A stretch of DNA of 44,854 nucleotides from Gemmatimonadaceae bacterium (lineage in GTDB: Bacteria; Gemmatimonadota; Gemmatimonadetes; Gemmatimonadales; Gemmatimonadaceae), in contig JAICYT010000004.1 in the NCBI GenBank assembly GCA_025934075.1, positions 1-44,854 of the forward strand, given 5' to 3'. The notes under the pieces are model-generated. The model ran no database searches. It had not been told where the DNA came from and was given only the letters and a program-made list of their open reading frames with translations. Made by a program: the position numbers and the translations under genes. The first letter of the stretch is position 1, and each line of letters starts with the position of its first letter. Below are positions 35,810-43,009 of the stretch, piece by piece.

Positions 35810-36658
35810 ATGGCTCGCGCGTCCAAACACGCTTACGCTTGGAAGTTCAAATCGCGATTTCGGCGCAACGCCTTTGGGTGGCGCGGATCGCGACCAGCGA
35901 TTCAACGGATCGATGAGGCGCTTGCGGAAATCCACGCGGTCGCTCGCACTGATCGAAATCTCGCGGCCGAAGGCGCCGTTGCGTTCCTCGAACGCGTGTC
36001 GCCGGTTTGGCACTACACGCAATGGGCAGTCAAGGCGCACGCCGCGCGTGGACAGAAAGCGGAAGCAATCAGATACGCGGAATCGCTCCGCAGCCCTTGG
36101 ACGCCGGATGGCGCCGTTGATCGCGTGTGCGAAGAGATTCTTCTGTCGTCTGGCTTCGCCGATGAGGCGTACGAGCGATACGCGCGGGGCGCCAACCGCC
36201 GCGGAACGTACTTGGCGACGTTCCGTGCTGTCGCGAAGAAGTACCCACACAAACAGCCATCGGAGATTCTCGCCGATCTGGCCGCCGATACGCCGGGCGA
36301 AGAAGGGAAGTGGTTTGCGGCGGCCAAAGAGGCGAAGCTCTACGACGTCGCGTTGGATCTCGCGCGCAGAAGTCCGTGCGACCCACGGACGTTAGTGCGT
36401 GCCGCGAGGGACTTCGCCTCGCGCGAGCCCACATTCGCGGTCGAGGCGGGTCTGCTCGCTCTGCATTGGATCGTCGAGGGGCACGGATACGAAATCACTG
36501 GCAGCGATGTCTTGGACGCGTTCTCGCATACCATGCGTGCGGCCGAGATCAGCGGTACGAGGGCCGAGACGAGTCAGCGCATCAAGGCCCTAGTGGCGCA
36601 CGAACCGCCGGACGGAGCTATCCGACGAGTGCTCGGCCGCGTGTTGACGATCGACTGA
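35810..36658 (+). CDS. Alpha-helical repeat protein paired with the SWIM gene
   Basis: Soluble, mainly helical protein of 282 residues, starting at ATG 35810, 5 bases after the SWIM gene (GTG 35795, overlapping it, is also possible). Helix pairs resemble TPR/alpha-solenoid units: WHYTQWAVKAHAARGQKAEAIRYAESL, then GFADEAYERYARGAN. A well-defined central segment has YLATFRAVAKKYPHK, ILADLAADTPGEEGKWFAAAKEAKLYDVALDLARRSPCDPRTLVRAARDFA. I recognise this as a conserved family of unknown role. The close spacing says it is made together with the SWIM protein and may bind it. No catalytic motif is visible. Confidence 0.8.
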   Translation: MARASKHAYAWKFKSRFRRNAFGWRGSRPAIQRIDEALAEIHAVARTDRNLAAEGAVAFLERVSPVWHYTQWAVKAHAARGQKAEAIRYAESLRSPWTPDGAVDRVCEEILLSSGFADEAYERYARGANRRGTYLATFRAVAKKYPHKQPSEILADLAADTPGEEGKWFAAAKEAKLYDVALDLARRSPCDPRTLVRAARDFASREPTFAVEAGLLALHWIVEGHGYEITGSDVLDAFSHTMRAAEISGTRAETSQRIKALVAHEPPDGAIRRVLGRVLTID

Positions 36659-36686
36659 CCGCCGACAATTCGGCACGGCATCGTAC

Positions 36687-37048
36687 TCAGACGAAAGCTC
36701 CCGCTGCGTGTGTCCCGAGCGCGGAGAGAACGCCGTCGATCTCTCGATTGAGGAGAGCGGAAATCGGCATCTGATTCCTCAATGCTGGAACCGGCTGATG
36801 GAGCCCGCGTTTGGCTTGGCCGGCTGTTCGAAACGAGTTCGCCAAGAGCCAGCTCAATTGCGTGAGCTTTCTCAATCGCGCGCGCGCTGTTCGCGCGTTG
36901 GCGCGGATTCTCGCGTGCGCCAGCGACGGACGGTTCCCTCGTTAACGCCCACCGTTTGACCGATTTCCGAATCCGTCATCTGGAGTTCGTACGCGACCCA
37001 GCGAAGTGCGGCGCCGACAAACTCCACTTCGAGTTCGGCTCGAGTCAT
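36687..37048 (-). pseudogene. Decayed Xre/MbcA/ParS-like antitoxin
   Basis: Starts with a good site AAGGAG 9 bases before the ATG at 37048. The first 57 residues are an HTH: VGAALRWVAYELQMTDSEIG, then VGVNEGTVRRWRTRESAPT. A stop follows at 36872 after RARD. The rest of the family fold is seen in other frames: IEKAHAIELALGELVS, and then GLHQPVPALRNQMPISALLNREIDGVLSAL, matching the W-L-xxPxPALxxxxPxxLL..G..xxVxxLL toxin-binding end. The first break is in a CG-repeat tract at 36877-36887 where one CG unit would restore the frame. A second shift is near 36835. It has no RES toxin beside it. Confidence 0.65.
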
Positions 37049-37135
37049 CGCGTTGTTCTCCTTGGACAGGTCCACGGCATGCGACTTTATCCGCGCGCAT
37101 CACCAGCGCGCCCTCCGTCCGACACGCCGCTACAC

Positions 37136-37498
37136 TTACGGAAGATCATAAATCTCTAACGAGCCGTCGCTCGCAACTTCCGCGACTTTGTTGATCAACG
37201 ACGCCATCACGCCGATCGTGTCAAGCGCTGCCGCGAACAACGTCATCTGGTGTTCCCGACGGACGTTGTCGAGGATCACAACGAGACCCGGGTGGAGCTC
37301 CACGTTGGACACCAAAGCCTCGAAATCATCCCGATTGTTCGTGACGAGAATGAGTTCCTCATCCATGAGGTGTTTCAGGAGTTGGCCGTCCTTTAATCCT
37401 TCCCAGCCACGATATACGACGTGGTACGCCTCGAAACCGCGCGCGTTGGCCGTCTCCACCAGAGCGGGCGATAGACATTCATCGACGAGAAATTTCAT
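37136..37498 (-). CDS. DUF5615 PIN-like toxin
   Basis: PIN-like RNase-type protein of 120 residues. The family signs are MKFLVDECLSPALV (acidic residues Asp6 and Glu7), the FEAYHVVYRGWEGLKDGQLL segment, and LILVTNNRDDF with its acidic pair. Toxin of a DUF5615/DUF433 module: it is thought to cut RNA when free. It is 41 bases after the DUF433 antitoxin gene on the same strand. The ATG at 37498 has a plausible site. Position next to att3 is as usual for cargo genes. Confidence 0.92.
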   Translation of the reverse strand: MKFLVDECLSPALVETANARGFEAYHVVYRGWEGLKDGQLLKHLMDEELILVTNNRDDFEALVSNVELHPGLVVILDNVRREHQMTLFAAALDTIGVMASLINKVAEVASDGSLEIYDLP

Positions 37499-37539
37499 TC
37501 GGGCTAGTCATCCGATCCTTCTCGTCCAGTGAACGAACT

Positions 37540-38181
37540 TCAGGCGCGCCACGGCGCCTTGCGCGGCCTGCCGCGGCGGGGGTGAGTCTGCGCATACGCG
37601 AGCGCGGAGCGAACCGTATTCGCTGTGAGTGACGGATAGTCTTCCAGAATTTCCCGAGCATCGGCACCCTGACTCATCAAGTCGGCCACCAGGTACACCG
37701 GGATGCGCGTTCCGCGTATCACTGGCTCGCCTCCGCGAATCTCCGGATCAGAGACAACGATGTCCGCTGCCCGCTCAAGCGCTTGCCATCGTTTCGACAA
37801 GCGGCGTAACGCGCTCTTCATTTCCACGCGGATGATACCACCTGCCAACTCGATCCCGAAATCGGTACCGCGCTCGTCGGTCGATTGCAGGGCCAAACCG
37901 CGACGCGAAATGACGTCGACCAGTCGATCATACAGCTCGCGCTTGGCCGTCGCCGAGAGAACGTCGGAGAGTTCCTTCCGCAACACGAGATACACGATAT
38001 CGGCTGGCCCGAGCCGACGTGCGCGTGCCGCTGCAGAGCGTGCACGCGGCGACTTCCCAAGCTCGCCGCGATCGATCGTCGCGTTGATGGTCTTGGGTGA
38101 AATCTCCGTCAGCCACGCGGCTTCTGCCGGTGAGACTGTCGGTGGGTTCTCATTGTTCGACTTGGAAATCGTCGCAGGCAT
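37540..38181 (-). CDS. DUF433 antitoxin with N-terminal HTH-like domain
   Basis: Protein of 213 residues. The last 75 are a DUF433 domain: IVVSDPEIRGGEPVIRGTRIPVYLVADLMSQGADAREILEDYPSLT. The first 110 form an additional MerR/HTH-like region (VSPAEAAWLTEISPKTINATIDRGEL, then DIVYLVLRKEL). Many DUF433 proteins are only about 75-120 residues, so this is the longer, DNA-binding form. It neutralises the DUF5615 toxin encoded next to it. An inverted repeat just upstream (38187-38203) could be its own operator. Confidence 0.9.
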   Translation of the reverse strand: MPATISKSNNENPPTVSPAEAAWLTEISPKTINATIDRGELGKSPRARSAAARARRLGPADIVYLVLRKELSDVLSATAKRELYDRLVDVISRRGLALQSTDERGTDFGIELAGGIIRVEMKSALRRLSKRWQALERAADIVVSDPEIRGGEPVIRGTRIPVYLVADLMSQGADAREILEDYPSLTANTVRSALAYAQTHPRRGRPRKAPWRA

Positions 38182-38186
38182 AAATC

Positions 38187-38203
38187 ATCCCCCATGTGGG
38201 GAT
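38187..38203 (-). promoter_or_regulatory. Candidate operator of the DUF433/DUF5615 pair
   Basis: ATCCCCCATGTGGGGAT is a near-perfect dyad (ATCCCC / GGGGAT, 5-base centre), 5 bases upstream of the DUF433 start. It fits binding by the HTH part of that protein. The AT-rich TAATTTA just upstream could be a -10 region. Confidence 0.5.
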
Positions 38204-38255
38204 TAATTTAGACGATCGACGGATCCGACGCCAGGGCCCGTCCTCCGAACACAGC

Positions 38256-38340
38256 CGTGTTGGGGTATGTGGGGTATGTTTTGCGCCTCAAAAGGCGCCA
38301 AAACCCTTCGCGGATCTGTAGGTAGTCAGGTGTGGTAACG
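38256..38340 (+). repeat. Arm-type motif set, right end of island 2
   Basis: The block at 38256-38279 repeats 33151-33174 exactly for 24 bases. The block at 38307-38340 matches 33202-33235 with several changes (TAGGTAGTCAGGTGTGGTAACG). Between them lies a small hairpin, GCGCCTCAAAAGGCGC. The set sits 4 bases before att3. Confidence 0.65.
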
Positions 38341-38343
38341 TGC

Positions 38344-38386
38344 ATGGGGTTCAGGGGGTCGCCGGTTCAAATCCCGCCGTCCCGAT
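38344..38386 (+). repeat. att site 3
   Basis: 43-base copy of the tRNA-Pro 3' segment, with one difference (GCCGG for GCGGG in the T-stem). It marks the right end of island 2 and the return to chromosomal DNA. Confidence 0.93.
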
Positions 38387-38405
38387 GACAATTCAGTCCA
38401 GTTAA

Positions 38406-38445
38406 GTCGAAGCCCTGCTGGCGTTTACGCGAGCAGGACTTCGAC
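38406..38445. other. Hairpin just outside att3
   Basis: A 14-bp stem with one wobble (38406-38419 with 38432-38445) and a 12-base loop lies 20 bases past att3. No T-run follows. It could be the terminator remnant that originally followed the tRNA-Pro gene before the islands inserted. Apart from this and the att/arm sites, 38204-38736 holds nothing I can identify. Confidence 0.4.
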
Positions 38446-38736
38446 TATGTTGGCGTGAATGGAGCCCAGTCCCGGAGCCCAGTGCACGGTTGCCGGATTG
38501 ACCGCCAGCCCACGACGCGCGTACCCTTCAAACCCTCGCGCGCACCTGTCCGCACGATCCGTTCGGCGCACTGCCCATGAGAATACTCATAATGTGAAGC
38601 TGAAGTGAGGCGGCTCCTGAGCGGAACGAGCAGCGCCTGAAAACTGACGCGAGCAACGCTGCACCGATCGTTGGTGCCCCTCTTCTGTGGGCCGTAGATC
38701 GGATGTCAGCGTTGTCAGTCTCTCTCGCACGCGCCA

Positions 38737-39753
38737 ATGGGCGTCACCGGTGAGCAGACGCTCCGCGCGCTGGTGGTGCGGCAGCTGACCGCCTGGACGT
38801 ACGCCGAGTTGGCCTTTCATTTGGCGGACTCCGCGACCTATCGGGCCTCCTGTCGGATTGGCGCGCTAATGAAGCCGCCGTCGAAATCGGCGCTCGCGGC
38901 CGCGGTCGACCGCGTCCGACCAGCGACGCTCGCCCGTCTGAATGATGCCGTCGTCACCAGCCCGGCGGGACGCAAGCCGGAGCCCGCGCGCACGGTGCGC
39001 ATGGATGCGACCGTCGTGCCGGCGGCGATCCGTCATTCGACCGATTCCAGTCTCTCGTTTGACGCCGTGCGCGTGCTCGACCGGCGCTCATTCGCGTGAA
39101 CTCGGTCGCCGGCTTCACCGCGTATCACCGGCATCTCAAGCGGGTGAAGCGCCGCCGCGCTCGAGATCGCGCATCTGCCGCCGCAAGCGGTGGAGCGCCG
39201 CTGCGCGTGCTATCGCGAACCGCTGGAGCTGACGCAAGCGACCGTCACCTACGCCACGTGTGCGCTCGCCCACCTCGAGGCCGGGCCGCCGCTGACGCCG
39301 GCGCAGCGTGACGTCCGCGATGCGATCGTCGGCCTGCTGCCGCTCGTCGCGCGAGTGATGGATCAAACCGACCGGCGGGTGTTGCAGGAGGAAACGGTGC
39401 CGGCGGACGAAAAGCTCGTGTCACTCTTCGAGGCGCACGTCGATGTGATCGTGAAGGACCGACGCGAGACGTACTACGGCCATAAGATCTTTCTCACCAC
39501 GGGCCGCTCGGGGCTCATCCTCGATTGCGCGATCCCCAAGGGGAATCCCGCCGACAGCACGTGGACCGTGCCGGACCGTGCCCCTCGTGCGCCGCCACGT
39601 GGCGCTCTACGGCGGCGCACCCCGCCAGCGAGCTTCGACGGCGCCTTCGCGTCCCGGGAGAATCTGGCGGCCTGCAAAGCGCTCGGCGTCGAGGACGTGT
39701 GCTCACCGAGCTCGCAGGACGTGAGCGGCTCGGCCGTCGCGATCACTCGGTGA
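38737..39753 (+). pseudogene. Decayed ISNCY-like transposase
   Basis: Fragments of one transposase in several frames. The first (from 38737) has VTGEQTLRALVVRQLTAWTYAELAFHLADSATYRASCRIG, PPSKSALAAAVDRV and the DDE-like TVRMDATVVPAAIRHSTDSSLSFDAVRVL. It breaks at about 39097. The second (39190-39600) resumes with CYREPLELTQATVTYA and [45 protein letters not shown], then a further shift and ASFDGAFASRENLAACKALGVEDVCSPSS. The beginning, upstream of 38737, is in another frame. No clear terminal inverted repeats were found by eye. Confidence 0.8.
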
Positions 39754-39784
39754 CGTATCAATTCGGTCCCTTCCTCGAGGCGGG

Positions 39785-40021
39785 CTCCAACTCTTCTTGC
39801 ACTTCATCGACTCCGCCAAACGATCCATCGACCTCGCGGCACCACGGCACGCCGACACGAAGAAGTTCCGCGATCTCGTTCGTGACGATATCAACAATCA
39901 CTTGCTGCGCGGCGCAAACCTCACGCCTGCCGAGACCTATTACGGCAGCCTCGTCGACCTTGGACGCGCGGGCATCATCGACGAAGATCTTGCTCGCGCC
40001 TTGGCGCCATCGGTGGCATTC
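39785..40021 (+). pseudogene. HepT-like (DUF86) relic
   Basis: The frame reads LQLFLHFIDSAKRSIDLA, then NNHLLRGANLTPAETYYGSLVDLGRAGIIDEDLARALAPSVAF, which is the core of HepT-like toxins; it stops resembling the family exactly where RNxLVHxY should follow. The start of the gene has been lost on the side of the decayed IS and its end at about 40021, where the minus-strand regulator begins. No MNT nucleotidyltransferase antitoxin is left. Confidence 0.6.
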
Positions 40022-42648
40022 CCGAGCTGCGCATCGACACGCGCCTCCAGTTCCAGCGCCGCCGCGAGATACGTGCTCTCCGGGAAATACGTCATACGCC
40101 GCCGCACCGCGGTGAGCGCACGATTCGCTCGACCGTTGATCTCGTACAGCCGCGCCGCCGCGAGCGCGGAGTAGAGGCCCGGCCACTCGAACGGCGCCAC
40201 GACGTTCATCGCGAGCAACCCGTCGAGCGAATCCACGCTCGCCACATTGCGCGAGCCGCCGGTGTTCGCGGCGATGGCCTTCAACAGCGCGCCACCGATG
40301 TGGTTGGCGACCTGCCGCCGAAGCGAATCCTTTGCCAGACCGCCATCGCCCAAGCGCGCGAGCGCGCGCGTGAGTCCGTGCCTGTCGCCATGCCAGAGTT
40401 CCCACTGCGTGACGACCGCGATATCCTCGTACTGCGCGGAGCGCGCGCGAACGTCGCTCGAGAGCCGCGCGCCGGAAAAGCGCCGGAGCGTGTCGACGGC
40501 CGCCCGCCCCGCCACCGAATCGCCGCCCGCGTAGAGCGCATCGAGCACTCGCACGCGAAGGTGCCAACGCGGGGCCGGATCGTCGCTTGCGATCGCTTCC
40601 GTCGCGCGCAACGCGTCGCTCCACCGGCCGCGATCGAGCGCGTACGCATGCGCGTGGATGAGCGTGACCGTGCGCTCACCCGGCGTCGTGGAACGGCGCA
40701 GCAGTGCGGCAATCGCGCGGTCCGCGTCATCGAGGCCGATCGCGTCGCATTCCGCCGTCATGAGAATCAAGCGCAACGCGCCCGCGGGCATCTCATCGAA
40801 CCGCGAGCGGATGCTCCGCAGCGTCGCACTGTCCGCGAGCGCAACTGCCATGCGCCACTGAACGAAGCGCGCGGACTCGCTCGTCGAATCGCGCTCCAGG
40901 AGTTGCGTCGACACTCGGCGGACGGTGGCCGTATCCTCTGCGCGGGCCGCGAGCTGCACGAGATGGATGACTGGCGGGATGAACGCCGGGTCGAGCGCGA
41001 TCGCGCGACGAAATGCTGCCGCGGCTCGCTCGTCCGGCGCGGTCAGTCCCATCGCGGGACCGAAATGCAAATACCTATCGCCCAACCAATACCACATCTC
41101 GGCGTCGTCCGGATTCGCCTCGACGGCACGCTCGGCGGCGGCGATCAGCAGCGTGTCGGGCGCGTAGCCGGTCTCGAGCACCCCGATGCCGCCGACGCTG
41201 GCGGTGAGGATGAGACTCGCCCGACGAGACAGGCGGTCGCGGTGGCGCCAGGCGAGACGAGTGCCTCGTTGAATGATCGCCTCTGATGCGCCGGCCCAGC
41301 CGGCGGATTGCGCCAGTCCCAACGCGGCCTGCGCGAATGTCGAATCGCACGCGAGCGCGCGCTCGAAATACTTCACCGCGTCGTCGTAGCGGCCTGCTCG
41401 ATACTCCGTCTGTCCCTGGATATAGTCGCGCACCGCCGTGAGCGGCGTGCCCGCGAGAGCGTTTCGCGCCGCTTGTTCCGGTTCGGCGCCTGGATTTTCT
41501 ACGTTGAGGAGCAGCATGCCGGCGAGGCGATCGACGAGCACACTGAGACTGTCCGCGGTTCCGGTCACGGCTGCCTGCGCGAGCGTCTTTCCGCTCGGCG
41601 CGGCGCGCATCTCGGCGCTGAGCGTGAGATGGGCTGGTGTTCCGACGACCGTACCCGCCACGACCCGGCCAGCGCGGAGTTCGTGCGCCAACTCGGTCAG
41701 CGCCGACGTCGAATCGATTCGTCGTGCCGCGCGCTCCCACGTGCGGAGCACGACACTCGGCGCGATCGTTCGCGGACCGCGCTCGGAATCGCCGCTCAGA
41801 CGGATGGCGAGGAGGTCGACCATACCCTTTTTCAAGAACTCTAGTCCCGTATCGGCGGCCGCGACGTCGAACGGGAGAACCGCGATGGACTGTTCGTCGG
41901 CCGCCGTGTGCGCGGACGCGGCGCCGCCGGGGCGCAGACCGATTCGAATTGCGCCGAGCGCCGCCCCGATGAGTAGCGCCGCGCCGCCGCCCCGGGCCAA
42001 GACTCGCGCGTAGACTCGAGTGAACCCTCGGGCAACGACTCGCTCGCGCGACGGGCGCGGTGGGTGCCGATCGGCGGCGACGCTCGCGACGCTCGCGACG
42101 CTCTCGCGATGCGGCTGGTTCGCGGGTTCGGTGTTCTGAGCGGCCGCGAAGCGCGCCGCGAGTCGTTCGCGCTCGGCCCGCGCCCAGCGATCGAACTCGG
42201 GGACGCCGCGGAGCGAGACGCCGTCGAGTAATGCGCCGCGATAGAGCGCTGTCGCGCGTTCGGACTGGGCGCGATCGAGCGCAGCCTCGAGCTCCGCAAC
42301 GTCGTTCGCGACGACGGCGGAATTGAGGCGCAGACAGTCCCGGTCTGCCAGCACGACCTCCGGCTCGCCGAGGTCGCGGCGGAGGGCGTAGAGCGTTTGC
42401 TTGAGGACGTTCCGCGCGCGGGCGGGGGTGCTGTCTGGCCAGAGGTGCAGCAGCACCTCGTCGCGAGACCGACCCCGATCGCCGGCGGTCGCGAGAAACG
42501 CAAGCAGCGCCAGCGGACGCCGTTGGCTCGCTGCGCCTATGAGCGCGCTGGTCGCCGGCAGCACGCCGTCGGCAGCGGAGGCCGACGCCGCGCACTGCGC
42601 GGTCACGCGATGGATCGAGAGCCCACCGAGCATGCGCAGGTAAAGCAT
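39940..42648 (-). CDS. BTAD/TPR regulator with a central membrane helix
   Basis: Regulator of about 902 residues, started at ATG 42648 (LYLRMLGGLSI, as in family members). An ATG at 42705 is also in frame. Residues about 1-165 are a SARP-like winged helix and BTAD part (RRPLALLAFLATAGDRGRSRDEVLLHLWPDSTPARARNVLKQTLYALRRDLG, then ALYRGALLDG). A hydrophobic stretch (GGGAALLIGAALGAIRIGL, about 225-245) follows, then a TolB-N-like SIAVLPFDVAAADT domain and many TPR repeats. The last 25 residues, beyond about base 40020, come from the antisense of the HepT relic, so the native C-terminus was replaced. The signal sensed is unknown. Confidence 0.85.
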   Translation of the reverse strand: MLYLRMLGGLSIHRVTAQCAASASAADGVLPATSALIGAASQRRPLALLAFLATAGDRGRSRDEVLLHLWPDSTPARARNVLKQTLYALRRDLGEPEVVLADRDCLRLNSAVVANDVAELEAALDRAQSERATALYRGALLDGVSLRGVPEFDRWARAERERLAARFAAAQNTEPANQPHRESVASVASVAADRHPPRPSRERVVARGFTRVYARVLARGGGAALLIGAALGAIRIGLRPGGAASAHTAADEQSIAVLPFDVAAADTGLEFLKKGMVDLLAIRLSGDSERGPRTIAPSVVLRTWERAARRIDSTSALTELAHELRAGRVVAGTVVGTPAHLTLSAEMRAAPSGKTLAQAAVTGTADSLSVLVDRLAGMLLLNVENPGAEPEQAARNALAGTPLTAVRDYIQGQTEYRAGRYDDAVKYFERALACDSTFAQAALGLAQSAGWAGASEAIIQRGTRLAWRHRDRLSRRASLILTASVGGIGVLETGYAPDTLLIAAAERAVEANPDDAEMWYWLGDRYLHFGPAMGLTAPDERAAAAFRRAIALDPAFIPPVIHLVQLAARAEDTATVRRVSTQLLERDSTSESARFVQWRMAVALADSATLRSIRSRFDEMPAGALRLILMTAECDAIGLDDADRAIAALLRRSTTPGERTVTLIHAHAYALDRGRWSDALRATEAIASDDPAPRWHLRVRVLDALYAGGDSVAGRAAVDTLRRFSGARLSSDVRARSAQYEDIAVVTQWELWHGDRHGLTRALARLGDGGLAKDSLRRQVANHIGGALLKAIAANTGGSRNVASVDSLDGLLAMNVVAPFEWPGLYSALAAARLYEINGRANRALTAVRRRMTYFPESTYLAAALELEARVDAQLGNATDGAKARARSSSMMPARPRSTRLP

Positions 42649-43009
42649 TGCAGCGAGGTGCGAAAGGTGAGCCTGGCCGGCGGTTGACCGCCTTTTGACC
42701 GGCATTTGACGGGCGCTGAGATGTTACGGTGCAGTCGCCTGTTGCGCAACGCTTTGCGCCAGGGAAGTATGCGCCGCGGTATCCAGATTGTTAAATGCCG
42801 TCCGTCGGCCTCACTCCAGACCGGACTCCATGATCGCCCCGCGCCATTCGGCCGTGTCTCATCCGCGAATCACCGGCCAGCCGCCAATCGTGTTGCGCGC
42901 TCCGCCGCAGTCGCCGTTTGCCGCTTCACAACCCCGAAATCGCATTAAAGGATCGTTTTTTCGGGAACTGGTGAGACTTCCAGACGCTGCTCCACGAGGT
43001 GTTATGCCT
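42649..43009. other. Intergenic region between divergent genes
   Basis: This 361-base stretch lies between the BTAD regulator and the Ig-like secreted protein and holds both promoters. I see no gene or strong repeat in it. Confidence 0.5.

Larger units (their letters stand above)
33283..38386. mobile_element. Integrated island 2 (att2 to att3)
   Basis: Bounded by att2 and att3 copies of the tRNA-Pro 3' half. Contents in order are the integrase beside att2, a LexA-HTH/SWIM and helical-repeat pair, a decayed ParS-like antitoxin, and a DUF5615/DUF433 toxin-antitoxin pair beside att3. About 5.1 kb with no phage structural or conjugation genes. It is in tandem with island 1. Confidence 0.82.

Noticed and set aside
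27631..38386. Prophage in the tRNA-Pro region
   Set aside because: No capsid, portal, terminase, tail or lysis genes; the cargo is defence, toxin-antitoxin and regulatory only.
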